Shown: positions 9,208 to 19,100 of the stretch, one piece after another
Position numbering within the stretch: the first letter of the stretch is position 1
Layout of the letters: each line of letters starts with the position of its first letter
Assembly (NCBI GenBank): GCA_001931905.2
Contig: MSJI02000053.1
Coordinates: forward strand, 1-23,573
Length of the DNA stretch: 23,573 nt
Origin: Cladosporium sp. IMV 00045
Taxonomy: Eukaryota; Ascomycota; Dothideomycetes; Cladosporiales; Cladosporiaceae
Reading direction: 5' to 3'
Notes under the pieces: generated by a model
Told to the model about the DNA's origin: nothing
Seen by the model: the letters and a program-made list of their open reading frames with translations, nothing else
The model's database searches: none
Made by a program: the position numbers and the translations under genes

Positions 9208-10057
9208 TTTCAGGGTAGTTCGAGTGTTCCCAAGGCACATGGAAATCTACAGCAAAGTGCACTGCTAAGCCTTGTTAACAAAGAGTTGAGGCCGGCTTAA
9301 ATGCAAAGGCCAGGGTGTTATCTATCATCGGACGCGGCTCGCCAGCGCTTGAGTGCGTTAGATCTGGTGGCATCGCTTAAGCAAAGCGATTGTTGATTAC
9401 ACTATTTGGGCTGAAGGCCAAAGCAATAATGCTTGGAAGGTGGGATAAATCAATGGATGGGCGCATGGGGGTAATTGCAGATCGGGCCAAGGGGCCCACA
9501 GGGCGAGTCTGTTGGTGGATGTACCTCCTATGATGGCATAGGATCGCGGAGTGAAGCGTCTGGCATGAAGCATCGACAGCTAAGACGTCAAAACTGATGT
9601 TGGACAACAAACACCATACTACGTTCACCTGTAGTAATGATTGGGCACTCGATCACTATGTTCTGGTAGAAGCTTTTGAGCATTCATACATGTAGCCGCT
9701 CAACCTGGATGTTCCATCTGTAATTACAAACGCACAGATTCAGAACAATCAAATCGTCGCGCGGCCGATCGCCCTCACACCTCCCTCCCGCGTCGACAGC
9801 ATCGACGTCATCTGCGTCCCACTCAGTGGTACCTACCGCATGTGCTACGCGGCTGGGAGCTACATGCCCTGTTTTCCCTTCCCACCCTTTGCTATATCGT
9901 CTTGAACTTGCTTCTCACTTTTGCATTCGCATTCACAGTCAATTCGATACCTCGTCCCTGGTGGAGCAGCCTGCTTTCGCAGTGGCATTGACTGCTTAAG
10001 CTCCTGGCCCTTGACAGGAAAGGCATAACACACTCAATTCGCTGAGACTTGCCCACC
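9208..10057. other. Divergent promoter region between nagA and the SMP-C2 protein gene
   Basis: 850 bp with no supported gene. The nagA-proximal part holds a GATA doublet (9318-9327) and a TTTAAG-like element near 9300 on the minus strand. The other side has a TATAT near 9893 and a CT-rich stretch leading to the ATG at 10058. Several short palindromes occur, none beyond chance. Confidence 0.5.
9318..9327 (-). promoter_or_regulatory. Paired GATA-factor motifs upstream of nagA
   Basis: On the minus strand TGATAG and AGATAA overlap by two bases, both fitting HGATAR, the consensus bound by AreA/Nit2-type nitrogen regulators. They lie about 115 bp upstream of the nagA ATG. GlcNAc is a nitrogen source, so nitrogen control is plausible but only inferred. 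Confidence 0.35.
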
Positions 10058-13000
10058 ATGTCGCAAGTTCCATCTGAAGCGCAACACGCCCCTGGCGGAC
10101 ATGTAAGCCACTCTTCTCCGACGAGCGCGGGCGCAAGGACACAGCTGACAAAGAGATCGCAGTACTCCGGCAAGAACAAAATCCCCACCATCGATGAGTT
10201 CGTCAAACGCCTGGATAAGGACAAGGTTGCTCGCGACAAAAAGATCGATGAGCAAAAGAAAGCTTCCCAGAAACCTGGCGGTCTTGGTGGTTCCGACATC
10301 AAGCCTCACCAAAATGAAAAGCAGAAGACCACTGGAGCCCAGGAGACTGTGACAGATCCTACCACGGGCAAAGAGATTGTCATCGAAGACGTGAACAAGG
10401 AGATGATGGGCAGAGCTAAAGACCCTACTCTTTCAGTCCCCAATGCCAACTTGGGAAGAGACACCACCGTACAGACCGATCCTCACCAGGCCAACCCCGA
10501 GTACAAGGAAAAGCAGGATATCACAGCACCGCCAGACCCAATCGCCGAGGGTAGCACTTCGGACGTTCCTATCCATGGCGAGAAAACGAACATTCTGTTC
10601 CACCCGACACCTTCCATCAGCTATGAGCCTATGTTCAAGAAGCTCGAAGAGCGTGGCCTGATCCTGATTATCGGCATCTTCTTTGCCATTGTCATCGTTG
10701 GCAGGGTGTTTGGTGGTGGATACCTTGGACTTATTCCTCTGGGTGGCTGCGTATCCAGTGGTGTCTGGCTATGGATCAAGGAGCTTGTCAGGAGTGGTCG
10801 TGAGATGGAATGGGAGAGCGAGGCGGAGCGTGGAAAAACCGCCACCACAAACCTTCTCCCGGAAAGTGTCGAGTGGATGAACACGCTCATGGGCATCATC
10901 TGGGGACTCGTCAACCCAGACATGTTCGCCGCTGTAGGAGACACCCTCGAAGATGTCATGCAGGCATCTGTTCCTGGCGTTATCGAAAATGTCCGCGTGG
11001 CAGAAATCGATCAGGGATCTAATCCCATTCGCATCCTCAGCTTGCGCGCCTTGCCCGACAAGAACGTCACTGAATTGAAACAGTCAATACACGAGGAAAA
11101 CAAAAAGACCAAAGACCCTCAAGAAGCGGCCGCTGACGAAGAAGGCGGTGACTACTACAATTTGGAAATCAGCTTCGCTTACCACGCTGCTCCAAGTGGC
11201 AGACGCGCGTCTGACAAAGCCCGCAATATGCACATGCAGCTGGTGTTTTATCTTGGTATCAAGGGTCTCTTTGGTGTACCATTGCCAATCTTCGTCGAAT
11301 TGCAGGAGTTGGTGGGTACTGTACGCCTGCGTCTGGCCATGACTCCAGAGCCTCCTTTCCTCAAGACACTCACCTTCACCCTCATGGGCGTTCCGCACGT
11401 TCAAGCTGGCTGCATTCCCATGATGGAGAAAGCACCTAATCTTCTGAACTTGCCACTGATCTCAAACTTTGTCAACTACGCTATTGGAGCGGCCGCAAGC
11501 ATGTACGTGGCACCCAAGAGCATGAGTCTCGACATGCGTGCCATGCTGCAAGGTGATGATATCACGAAAGACACTACTGCCATCGGCATCCTGTGGATAC
11601 GCATTCATCGTGCAGTCGGATTGAGCAAGCAGGACAAGCGTGGCTCTAAGTGGGGTGGCTCAGACCCTTATATCACTCTGTCTTTCAGCAAATACGGCAA
11701 GCCAATGTACTGCACGCGGGTCATCACCGACGACCTGAACCCGATCTGGGAAGAGACTGCTGCTGTTTTGGTTACTCCGGAACTCATCAAGGCTGACGAG
11801 AACCTCAGCGTGGAGCTGTGGGACTCCGATCGTCACTCCGCCGACGACATCGTCGGTAAGGTCGAATTGAGCATGCAAAAGATGATCCAGCATCCTGGCA
11901 AGATGTACCCACAGGTCTCGAAGCTCTCCGGCATGGACGAAGGCTCTGAAATGCCCGGTGAGCTCCGCTGGGAAGTCGGATTCTTTGGCAAGCCCCAATT
12001 CAGGCCTGCATTGCGCAGCGATGGCAAGAACAAGGCACTCCCTGAAAACCTTCGCGACGACCCGGAGTTGCAAGACGAGAAGGGTACGACCAACACCGAG
12101 TTGGACGATGCCGTACAACATACTCCACCTGATCCCCTTTGGCCTAGTGGTATTTGCTCTATTGTCGTTCACCAAATCGTCAACCTCGAATATGAAAACA
12201 TCAAAGGCACCATTGGCAGCCGCAAAGGCCGCGAGTATGAACCTGCTCGTGGCTACGGCGAAGGCACTGACGAAGAAGGCAGCGAGCTGCCCACCAGCTA
12301 CTGCACCATCCTCTACAATGATGAACTTGTCTACCGCACTCGTGCTAAGGCTGTCAGCAGCAAACCAATCTTTAATGCTGGTACTGAGCGTTTCATCCGC
12401 GATTGGCGCAATGCACTCATCACTGTCACCGTTCGCGATTCTAGGCACAGAGAGCATGATCCCATCCTCGGTGTGGTGCCGTTGAAGCTCAGTGACATCC
12501 TCGAAACTTCATCCCAAGTCACGCGCTGGTATCCTCTTGACGGTGGTATCGGCTTCGGTCGCATTCGTATCAGTCTGCTCTTCCGCTCAGTCGAGACTCG
12601 TCTGCCACCTCAACAGCTTGGTTTCTCCGTTGGCACATTCCAGTTCACCGGAGAGCGTGTTGTTGCTAAGAACTACAACCACCATGCCCGCATCAAGCTT
12701 AGGACTGGTGGTTCGATCGGCAAAATTGGTCGAATCGCATGCAAAGCTCTTCCCGAAGGCGAGACTGGCTACTACTGGGACCTGACTAAAGTTGGTGAGA
12801 AGCATGAAGGTAAACCCGTCCGCCTTCCTGTCAAGTACCGGTACCGCAGCCCCGTTGTCTTCGAGTTCCACATCGCCAACCACCGCAAGCCTGACGCATA
12901 TGCCGTCTTCTGGCTTCACACACTTGTTGACAACGACCCTACCGACCTGGATATCCCCATTTACAAGACCAAGGCACCCGATCGTCTCACGCAGAACTAC

Positions 13001-13786
13001 ATTACCCCGGAGACCCTCAAACAAGAGACACTCCCTGGCCTGGAAGATGTTGAAGAAGTTGGACGCCTTCAATTCTCCGGTGTTTTCAGAGCTGGTATGG
13101 ACGACAGCCACGAGGCTTTCGTCATGGACAACAGCTCTCGGGAGACGTACGAAACTTGGGAGTGCTGCCGTGCCGAAGGCGTTCGATCCAACAAGGTCGA
13201 GAAAGAGCTACCCGAACGCGTGCAGACTCTGCACGAAGAATCACTCACCCAAGGCCGCGATATTCTCAAGGAAACCGACCCGGCCGAAAAGCAGAAGTGG
13301 CTGTCTAAGACCGGCACCGACTGGTCCGGTGCATTCGGAGATGACCCAGCTGCGTTCATGGACACCAGCGGCAAGAAGCGCCGCGAGCCCGGTGCCGAGC
13401 CACCGCTGGCAGACCACGAGCGCGAGGTCGACGGGCAGGAAACAGACAACACGGCAAATGACGGAAACGACAGCGACAGCAGCTCCGACCTGGGCATCCA
13501 AGACGCCGAACACGGGCGCAAGTCAACACAAACCGATCGATCCATGGAATCCGGCTGGACGGCAGGCACCAGCGAGACGAACGACACGAACATGTCACAG
13601 AAGGACATTAACAAGCAGAACAAAAAGACCGAGGAGCGCAAGCAGCGTGGTCTGATGCAGTGGAAGCCAGCGAGGAATATGAGGTTCGCGAAGAACGAGG
13701 GGATTATTGGGATGAGGAAGGTGAAGAACAAGATCACTGGAGGCTTGGAGGGCAGGCAGCCTGGTGTTGAGACGGAGACTGGTTGA
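10058..13786 (+). CDS. Tricalbin/Mug190-like membrane protein with SMP and C2 domains
   Basis: Intronless, 1242 residues; the ATG at 10058 sits in a near-ideal CCCACCATG context. Residues 1-195 are hydrophilic and Lys-rich. Residues about 199-242 form a hydrophobic hairpin (LILIIGIFFAIVIVG, then a second span ending VWLWIKE), typical of ER anchoring. An SMP lipid-transfer domain follows at about 265-485 (NLLPESVEWMNTLMGIIWGL). The first C2 domain, about 510-615, has the Asp set for calcium binding (KQDKRG...SDPY, WDSDRHSADD). The second, about 698-848, carries a charged insertion and lacks part of that set. A C2-like region and a basic, Ser-rich tail end the protein. Tricalbins tether ER to plasma membrane and move lipids; Schizosaccharomyces Mug190 has this layout. 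I favour a Mug190-type relative over a true Tcb protein, which usually has more C2 domains. Confidence 0.85.
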   Translation: MSQVPSEAQHAPGGHVSHSSPTSAGARTQLTKRSQYSGKNKIPTIDEFVKRLDKDKVARDKKIDEQKKASQKPGGLGGSDIKPHQNEKQKTTGAQETVTDPTTGKEIVIEDVNKEMMGRAKDPTLSVPNANLGRDTTVQTDPHQANPEYKEKQDITAPPDPIAEGSTSDVPIHGEKTNILFHPTPSISYEPMFKKLEERGLILIIGIFFAIVIVGRVFGGGYLGLIPLGGCVSSGVWLWIKELVRSGREMEWESEAERGKTATTNLLPESVEWMNTLMGIIWGLVNPDMFAAVGDTLEDVMQASVPGVIENVRVAEIDQGSNPIRILSLRALPDKNVTELKQSIHEENKKTKDPQEAAADEEGGDYYNLEISFAYHAAPSGRRASDKARNMHMQLVFYLGIKGLFGVPLPIFVELQELVGTVRLRLAMTPEPPFLKTLTFTLMGVPHVQAGCIPMMEKAPNLLNLPLISNFVNYAIGAAASMYVAPKSMSLDMRAMLQGDDITKDTTAIGILWIRIHRAVGLSKQDKRGSKWGGSDPYITLSFSKYGKPMYCTRVITDDLNPIWEETAAVLVTPELIKADENLSVELWDSDRHSADDIVGKVELSMQKMIQHPGKMYPQVSKLSGMDEGSEMPGELRWEVGFFGKPQFRPALRSDGKNKALPENLRDDPELQDEKGTTNTELDDAVQHTPPDPLWPSGICSIVVHQIVNLEYENIKGTIGSRKGREYEPARGYGEGTDEEGSELPTSYCTILYNDELVYRTRAKAVSSKPIFNAGTERFIRDWRNALITVTVRDSRHREHDPILGVVPLKLSDILETSSQVTRWYPLDGGIGFGRIRISLLFRSVETRLPPQQLGFSVGTFQFTGERVVAKNYNHHARIKLRTGGSIGKIGRIACKALPEGETGYYWDLTKVGEKHEGKPVRLPVKYRYRSPVVFEFHIANHRKPDAYAVFWLHTLVDNDPTDLDIPIYKTKAPDRLTQNYITPETLKQETLPGLEDVEEVGRLQFSGVFRAGMDDSHEAFVMDNSSRETYETWECCRAEGVRSNKVEKELPERVQTLHEESLTQGRDILKETDPAEKQKWLSKTGTDWSGAFGDDPAAFMDTSGKKRREPGAEPPLADHEREVDGQETDNTANDGNDSDSSSDLGIQDAEHGRKSTQTDRSMESGWTAGTSETNDTNMSQKDINKQNKKTEERKQRGLMQWKPARNMRFAKNEGIIGMRKVKNKITGGLEGRQPGVETETG

Positions 13787-13854
13787 TTTCCTTTCCTTTC
13801 CTTTCCTTTCCTTTCCTTTCCTTTCCTTTTCTTGTTTGTTTGTTTGTTTGTTTG
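13787..13854 (+). repeat. Compound microsatellite (TTTCC)8 then (TTTG)5
   Basis: Starts on the base after the TGA of the SMP-C2 gene. Eight perfect TTTCC units cover 13787-13826, and after a short junction five TTTG units cover 13835-13854. It lies in the predicted 3' UTR as an uninterrupted pyrimidine tract followed by a U/G-rich tract. Confidence 0.95.
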
Positions 13855-14134
13855 TTTTTCTTTTAGTGGTTATTGAGTTGCTTGTACTATGCTTTTCTTT
13901 GGTATGGCAGGGTGGAAATGGCTTCACAGCAGCTACATGATGGCTATGCATCCACGAGTTTAATGAGATTTACTTGTATGACTTTCTGTTCACCCAAAAA
14001 TCAAGCATCTGTCACCGTGCGATCGATTTACACAAAGGGGATTCAGAGCACCCGACCGCTAGTACATGTGTTGATGTGAGAGAACCACGTACCTGCAGGT
14101 GGTATGCAGTTGGGTGGCAGCATATGACAAATGC

Positions 14135-14184
14135 GATAGAGCGAGATATGCCCGAATTCTCCGATGCACGTGACTCGCTCTATC
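14135..14184. repeat. 11-bp perfect inverted repeat flanking a CACGTG E-box
   Basis: GATAGAGCGAG at 14135-14145 is repeated inverted as CTCGCTCTATC at 14174-14184. The 28-bp spacer holds GAATTC and CACGTG (14167-14172), and TGACTC at 14171-14176 overlaps the right arm. Each arm contains a GATA core. It lies about 430-475 bp upstream of the flavin oxidoreductase ATG. A regulatory role is inferred. Confidence 0.6.
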
Positions 14185-14483
14185 TCCAGCCCGCTTTCCT
14201 GATTACGCCATTCACCTACTTTTTCCAGATTCCCACCACCTGGATTTGCCGAAGAAAAGTCAATCGCTCAGCAGCAGAGAATGGGCCCTCGCCACTCAGG
14301 ATCTGTTGTTTAGACGGACGGCGCGGAGTCTCGGCACCACGTTTATTAGTGATGCTCGCGGTGGGCCGTGGAAGCCCTGAGAATGGCCCAATTGTCATGT
14401 TCGACACTAGCCTCGCACGCTCTCTACGCTGATAAATCACCCCAGCGGTTTTGTTGATTAGAATATCGAGGTCTGTCTACACA

Positions 14484-14490
14484 TATAAAT
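14484..14490 (+). promoter_or_regulatory. TATA box of the flavin oxidoreductase gene
   Basis: TATAAAT lies 120 bp upstream of the ATG, followed by CT-rich DNA and a leader ending GTCACAATGG. It is the clearest core promoter in the window and fits a strongly or inducibly expressed gene. Confidence 0.7.
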
Positions 14491-14609
14491 AGGAAGGATC
14501 GCGGGAGTCTTTCGTTTCTTGGATACTCGATTCCACATATACCCTATCTTGCATTCTATTTAGCGATTTTAACGACTGTCACATTCAAACCACCACCCTG
14601 TCAGTCACA

Positions 14610-15737
14610 ATGGGCAGCATTCCCCAATCCAAGCTCTTTGAGCCTCTCCAGGTCGGGCCCAACAAGCTCTCAAACCGCCTGGTGATGGCACCTCTCACCC
14701 GCTTCCGTGCTGACGACAACCACGTCCCTCTCCCCATGGTCAAGGACTACTACGCCCAGCGTGCCTGTGTCCCCGGCACCCTTCTCATTAGCGAGGCCAC
14801 CATCATCGCCCCTCCGGCCGGAGGCTACCCCAACGTTCCCGCAATCTTCACCGAGGACCAGATCAAGGGCTGGAAGGAAGTCACCGACGCCGTGCACGCC
14901 AAAGGCAGCTACATCTGGCTGCAACTCTGGGCCCTCGGCCGCGCCGCCAGCCAGGAAGTTCTGACCTCCACCGGCGACGGCGACTTCATCTCCTCCTCCG
15001 ACGTGCCCATCGCAGAGGGCAGCCCCGCCCCTCGCCCCCTGACCGAGGACGAAATCCAGCAGTACATCCAGCACTACGCCCAGGCGGCCTCCAACGCTGT
15101 GAAGAAAGCCGGCTTCGACGGTGTCGAAATCCACGGCGCCAACGGCTACCTCATCGACCAATTCACTCAGGACACTGCCAACAAGCGCACCGACAAATGG
15201 GGCGGCAGCGTCGAGAACCGCTCGCGCTTCGGCCTCGAAGTCACCAAAGCGGTCGTGGACGCTGTCGGCGCCGAGCGCACCGGCATCCGCCTGTCGCCCT
15301 GGAGTTCCTTCCAGGGCATGAAAATGGCCGAGCCCATCCCGCAATTCACGCACCTGATCGCCGGCCTCAAGGACCTCAAACTCGCCTACCTGCACCTGGT
15401 CGAGAGCCGCGTCGCGGGCAACGCGGACATCGAAGCGACGGAGAAGAACGACCCGTTCATCGAGCAGTGGGGCAAGACGTCGCCCATTTTCCTGGCCGGT
15501 GGTTTCACGCCCGACAGCTCGCGCCAGGCCGTCGACGCGCAGTACAAGGACAAGGATGTGGCGATCGTTTTCGGCCGGTACTGGATTTCCACGCCCGATT
15601 TGGTGTTCAGAATTGAGAACGGCATTGAGCTCACGCCTTACAACCGCGATCTTTTCTACAATGCTAAGGAGGCGAAGGGCTATGTCGACTGGCCTTTCTC
15701 GGAGGCTTTTCAGAAGCAGGTCGAGGCCAAGGCATAG
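14610..15737 (+). CDS. Old Yellow Enzyme family NADH:flavin oxidoreductase (ene-reductase)
   Basis: Intronless, 375 residues, normal for the family. It is an FMN-dependent TIM barrel that reduces activated C=C bonds, such as enones and electrophilic stress products, using NAD(P)H; the natural substrate is unknown. Matches in order: LFEPLQVG...NRLVMAPLTRFRA with Thr30 near the FMN; WLQLWALGR with Gln105; the substrate-binding pair in EIHGANGYLIDQF, His175 and Asn178, plus catalytic Tyr180; NKRTDKWGGSVENRSRF; and the phosphate-binding end FLAGGF...FGRYWIS. Codon use is strongly C-ending, the most biased in the window, suggesting high expression, and a TATA box lies upstream. Homologues include yeast OYE2/3, oxophytodienoate reductase-like proteins and ergot-alkaloid EasA. 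No alkaloid genes neighbour it, so a detoxification role is more likely. Confidence 0.95.
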   Translation: MGSIPQSKLFEPLQVGPNKLSNRLVMAPLTRFRADDNHVPLPMVKDYYAQRACVPGTLLISEATIIAPPAGGYPNVPAIFTEDQIKGWKEVTDAVHAKGSYIWLQLWALGRAASQEVLTSTGDGDFISSSDVPIAEGSPAPRPLTEDEIQQYIQHYAQAASNAVKKAGFDGVEIHGANGYLIDQFTQDTANKRTDKWGGSVENRSRFGLEVTKAVVDAVGAERTGIRLSPWSSFQGMKMAEPIPQFTHLIAGLKDLKLAYLHLVESRVAGNADIEATEKNDPFIEQWGKTSPIFLAGGFTPDSSRQAVDAQYKDKDVAIVFGRYWISTPDLVFRIENGIELTPYNRDLFYNAKEAKGYVDWPFSEAFQKQVEAKA

Positions 15738-16122
15738 AGAGGAGTGATGGCTTTTGTACTTTGAGCGTTTTTGGAGCGGAAAGCATTGTTTTCGGGGAAG
15801 CGACATCCCGCATGGCTACATTATCGACGATTATATTCAATGTTACGAATTTTTCACTATATCCTCACGACATTATTTGGGCTTTCTCGCAGTCATTTCT
15901 CGAGAGTGACGGCTTTTCTATTTTAAGCAAGGATCTAGGAACAATATGGGTGAAAGTTGCCATTCAATTCATGAAAAGCTCCAGATCTCGTCCTGCGAGA
16001 ATCATGTCTTTGCTCAATGGAATCAAGTCGAAGGAACCTCCCGCAAACCAAGAACGGGTGAATGCCCCATCTATACGTGTACTCCACAGAAGACGACCGG
16101 CAGTAAAGTCATCAGCTTGCTG
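15738..16122. other. Convergent intergenic region between the flavin oxidoreductase and DCL2 genes
   Basis: 385 bp, AT-rich after the oxidoreductase stop, consistent with two facing 3' UTRs. I see no gene. Transcripts of the two genes could overlap here. Confidence 0.5.
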
Positions 16123-19100
16123 CTAGTCTGCGTCCTCATTCATCAACCCAACCGCCTCCATCTCTCCCTTCCCTCTAACGCCCAATTTCCTCTTCTTCCG
16201 CCCTCCCACGCCATCGCTTTCAAGCTCCTTGCCCAAAACCCCCGCAGCCTCATCCGCAGCTCGTACCTCAGCTTCCTCCCGACCCCCACACCCATCCACC
16301 CTCACGACCTCCCTCTCGCCAACTCTCACCACACAAGCCCACCCCTCGCCATCTTCCCCAGGCCGTCCAACCTCATAAACAACCTCGCACTGATCCGCCA
16401 AAATCCCCACCCTCTCCTTCGGAAACGCAGTCTCGACTCCCCTCTCCAGAATTCCACGCAACGTCGGCAGCACGCCCAGTTTCTCCAGAAACGCCTCGCA
16501 GATCGTGAGATCCCCGCGCGTGTCGAGGTACAGAGCTCCGAGGATCGCTTCGACGATGTCGGAGAGGAATTTCTCCGGCTGCAGGGCGGTGAGGTCGGGC
16601 CAGGGGTAGATGTCGCTTTCTTGCAGTGAGGATGCGATGCGAGTGTGGAGTTCTTCGAAGCGGCGGAGGGAGGCTTGCTTGCCCGATACCAGCTGGGAGC
16701 TGGCGCGGATGAAGTCGTGCAGATGGTATCGTTTTGCTTCGGTGGGGCGTGGCGCCTTTTCTCCTGCTCCGATGTCGACGATGTGGTATTTTGCTTCGCC
16801 GGCTGTGCTTGTGTTCATACAGCAGAAACCGAGGAATGAGCCGTTGACGAGAGCTTCGTGGACGCGGTGTAAATCCCAGTGGCGGAGTTCGCGTGGATGC
16901 GCGTACAGCTTGGGCGTGACGATGAGGTCGAGGACGGCGTCTCCTAGGAATTCTAGGCGCTCGTAGCTCGTTTGGTTGGTGTGTGGGTAGGAGGCGTGGG
17001 TGATGGCTTCGAGGAGCAGGGATGGGGATGTGAAGGTGTGGCCGACGAGTTGTTCCAGTAAGGGTAAGTTGACAGGAGTAGGGCCCTCAAGCGTCTCTTC
17101 AATGATTGAATCGAATTGCAAGTCAGCATCCCACCATGTCTCACGTGGGAGCAAGGTCTGAATGCATTCGTAGGCTTTGCTCAAGCCGCCGTCGACGAAC
17201 GCAGCTCCTATCAAAGCCTCTACGACGTCGGCGAGAATCTTGCTCGACATTTGCCTCTTCACGCCCTCCATCTTGGATGATAGACCTGACAGCGATGGGG
17301 GCTGCCACTTGCGTCCTGTGAAAGATTGGGTGGAAATGCAACGATCCAAGCCAATGTCGAGTGCTGCTTTGGCCAAATTATCATTGCGAACAATTCGATC
17401 TTTTTCCGCGCTCAAATATGCTTCAGGCCATGTCGGGTATTGTGCCACGAGCTGAAGTTCAGTGCAGACTTTGAGAATGCTGTCGCCGAGATACTCGAGT
17501 CGGTTATAGTCTCCGATCTGTTCGTTCGCGGAGGGTGCAGAGAGAGCTCTGACTACGAGGGATGAATCGCTCAAGTGCAATGCCGAAGAGTTTAGCTTTT
17601 GTGCCATGAACGTGAGATCCGATTGATGAAGTATCGATGGCGCAGAGGCTGCTAGGAGAGAGTAAGGCGCCGGCACTCGGGATATGGTGCATTGAGACAT
17701 CGGAAACGATTGCGTGGAGGTGTATGCAGCGTTGATATTGTCGTTCATAGCCGGTTTGTGCAGGAAATCTCTCCGCTTAGGAAAAGGGGTGACTCTCAGT
17801 TCTTTCTCGGAAGCAACAGTTGCGGTGCCTTGGTTGGTTTTTGCTGGCTCACAGACATCTTGCAAAATGTAGGCTCGGTTTTCCTGCCCATTGACACGGA
17901 CAAGGCCAGCTTTTGAACAATCATCGATAGCGGCAAGGCGTTTGCTTGCGTCTTCAAAGCCGACGTACTCATTTGCGCGACTGTGACCAAGGGGATCTGA
18001 TGGAAGAGAGAGGTAGAATCCGAGGTCGTCTCCGTGATCTGATGTTTGCAGTGCAAAAATGGAATGAAATACTGTCGACGTCCAGCTACACGTGTCCTCC
18101 CACTGCTCCTGGCTTTTCAGATCTGAGCCGTGGAGTGGTGTAACCACGACCTTGTAGGTGATGTTGTCGTTCCAGTGAAGCCAGATAGTCTGGCGATCGG
18201 TAAAAGGACACGGGAGCAGCAGTTCTTGTGTTACTACATTTTGTTCTCCCAGGAACAGAACGACCTCAGAAGCATGCCAAGTAAGATCCTCGTGAGAAAC
18301 GCTTCTGCATACGTCCCACATGCTTTCTCGCGCAGAGACTTGCACCAAGGAGGGCTGATTGGCATGCACTTGACCAGGAGCACGTCCGTAGTTTTTGACC
18401 ACAGGAAGCAAATTATCGTTGACCAGTCCAGCCTTGTGCAGAGCGACATAGGCATTGAAAGCGGCTTCCTTGATGGCTGTTGATTCGCTAATCCAAGGCA
18501 GAGAGCTTTGTGCGGTGCGGATACTCTTGTGCACGAATGATGGTAGAGTCACTGAAGCTCTCCAGACTTTGGCTTTGCCAATGAATTCTTCGTTGGTTTG
18601 GTATTCTGGCCTCGGGTCGATGTAGCGGCTTGCATGACGGGTGCTGACGGCGCAAAAGTGGTTTAGGTGGCTCTTTGCGTCGTCGATCGTGAGAAGTGCT
18701 CCTGAAGAAGCCACCTGGTATCTGATGTTGCTTGTGTCGTCATGTGTGCCATTTTCGACCTCTGACCCTGCGATGCTGCTCGGCTCTCGATCTTCTCTCA
18801 TATAGGCTTCTTTCATCACCTCCTCAAGCTTTTGGAATTTGGTGGGATCAGTGTTGATATCGGTCTCTGAGATGAACAGCATGTACTGCGAGTCGGCTTT
18901 GCGTGCTCGTCCTCGCCTTTGCACGAACGATATCAAACTTTTGGGAAGGTCGAAGCAGATCACACAGTTGCACGCTGGGACGTCTAGTCCCTCTTCAAGC
19001 ACAGTTGTGGCTACCATGATATTCTTCGCGCCGCTGCGAAAGTCCTGCAGATCCTGATCTTGAGCTTTGTGGTCTACAAGGTCACTCAACAGTGTTTTCC

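Larger units (their letters stand above)
13787..14609. other. 3' UTR of the SMP-C2 gene and promoter of the flavin oxidoreductase
   Basis: 823 bp without a supported gene. Besides the microsatellite it holds an 11-bp inverted repeat around an E-box, an ACCTGCAGGT palindrome at 14091-14100, an AGGGG stress-type motif near 14037 and a TATA box at 14484. A 152-codon frame at 13974-14432 (+) overlaps these promoter elements and shows no family features. Confidence 0.6.

Noticed and set aside
9372..9542. Short inverted repeats ATCGCTT/AAGCGAT (9372-9390) and CCTATG/CATAGG (9527-9542)
   Set aside because: Arms of 6-7 bp with short spacers are expected about every 1-2 kb by chance.
9840..9905. 21-residue upstream ORF before the SMP-C2 gene
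   Set aside because: The likely TATA-like element near 9893 would place the transcript start after it.
11140..11175. FFAT-like DYYNLE after an acidic run in the SMP-C2 protein
   Set aside because: It lacks the Ala at the key position and lies in a probable beta strand of the SMP domain.
14670..15806. 378-codon minus strand frame covering the flavin oxidoreductase
   Set aside because: A shadow frame caused by the strong C-ending codon bias of the real gene; no domain seen.
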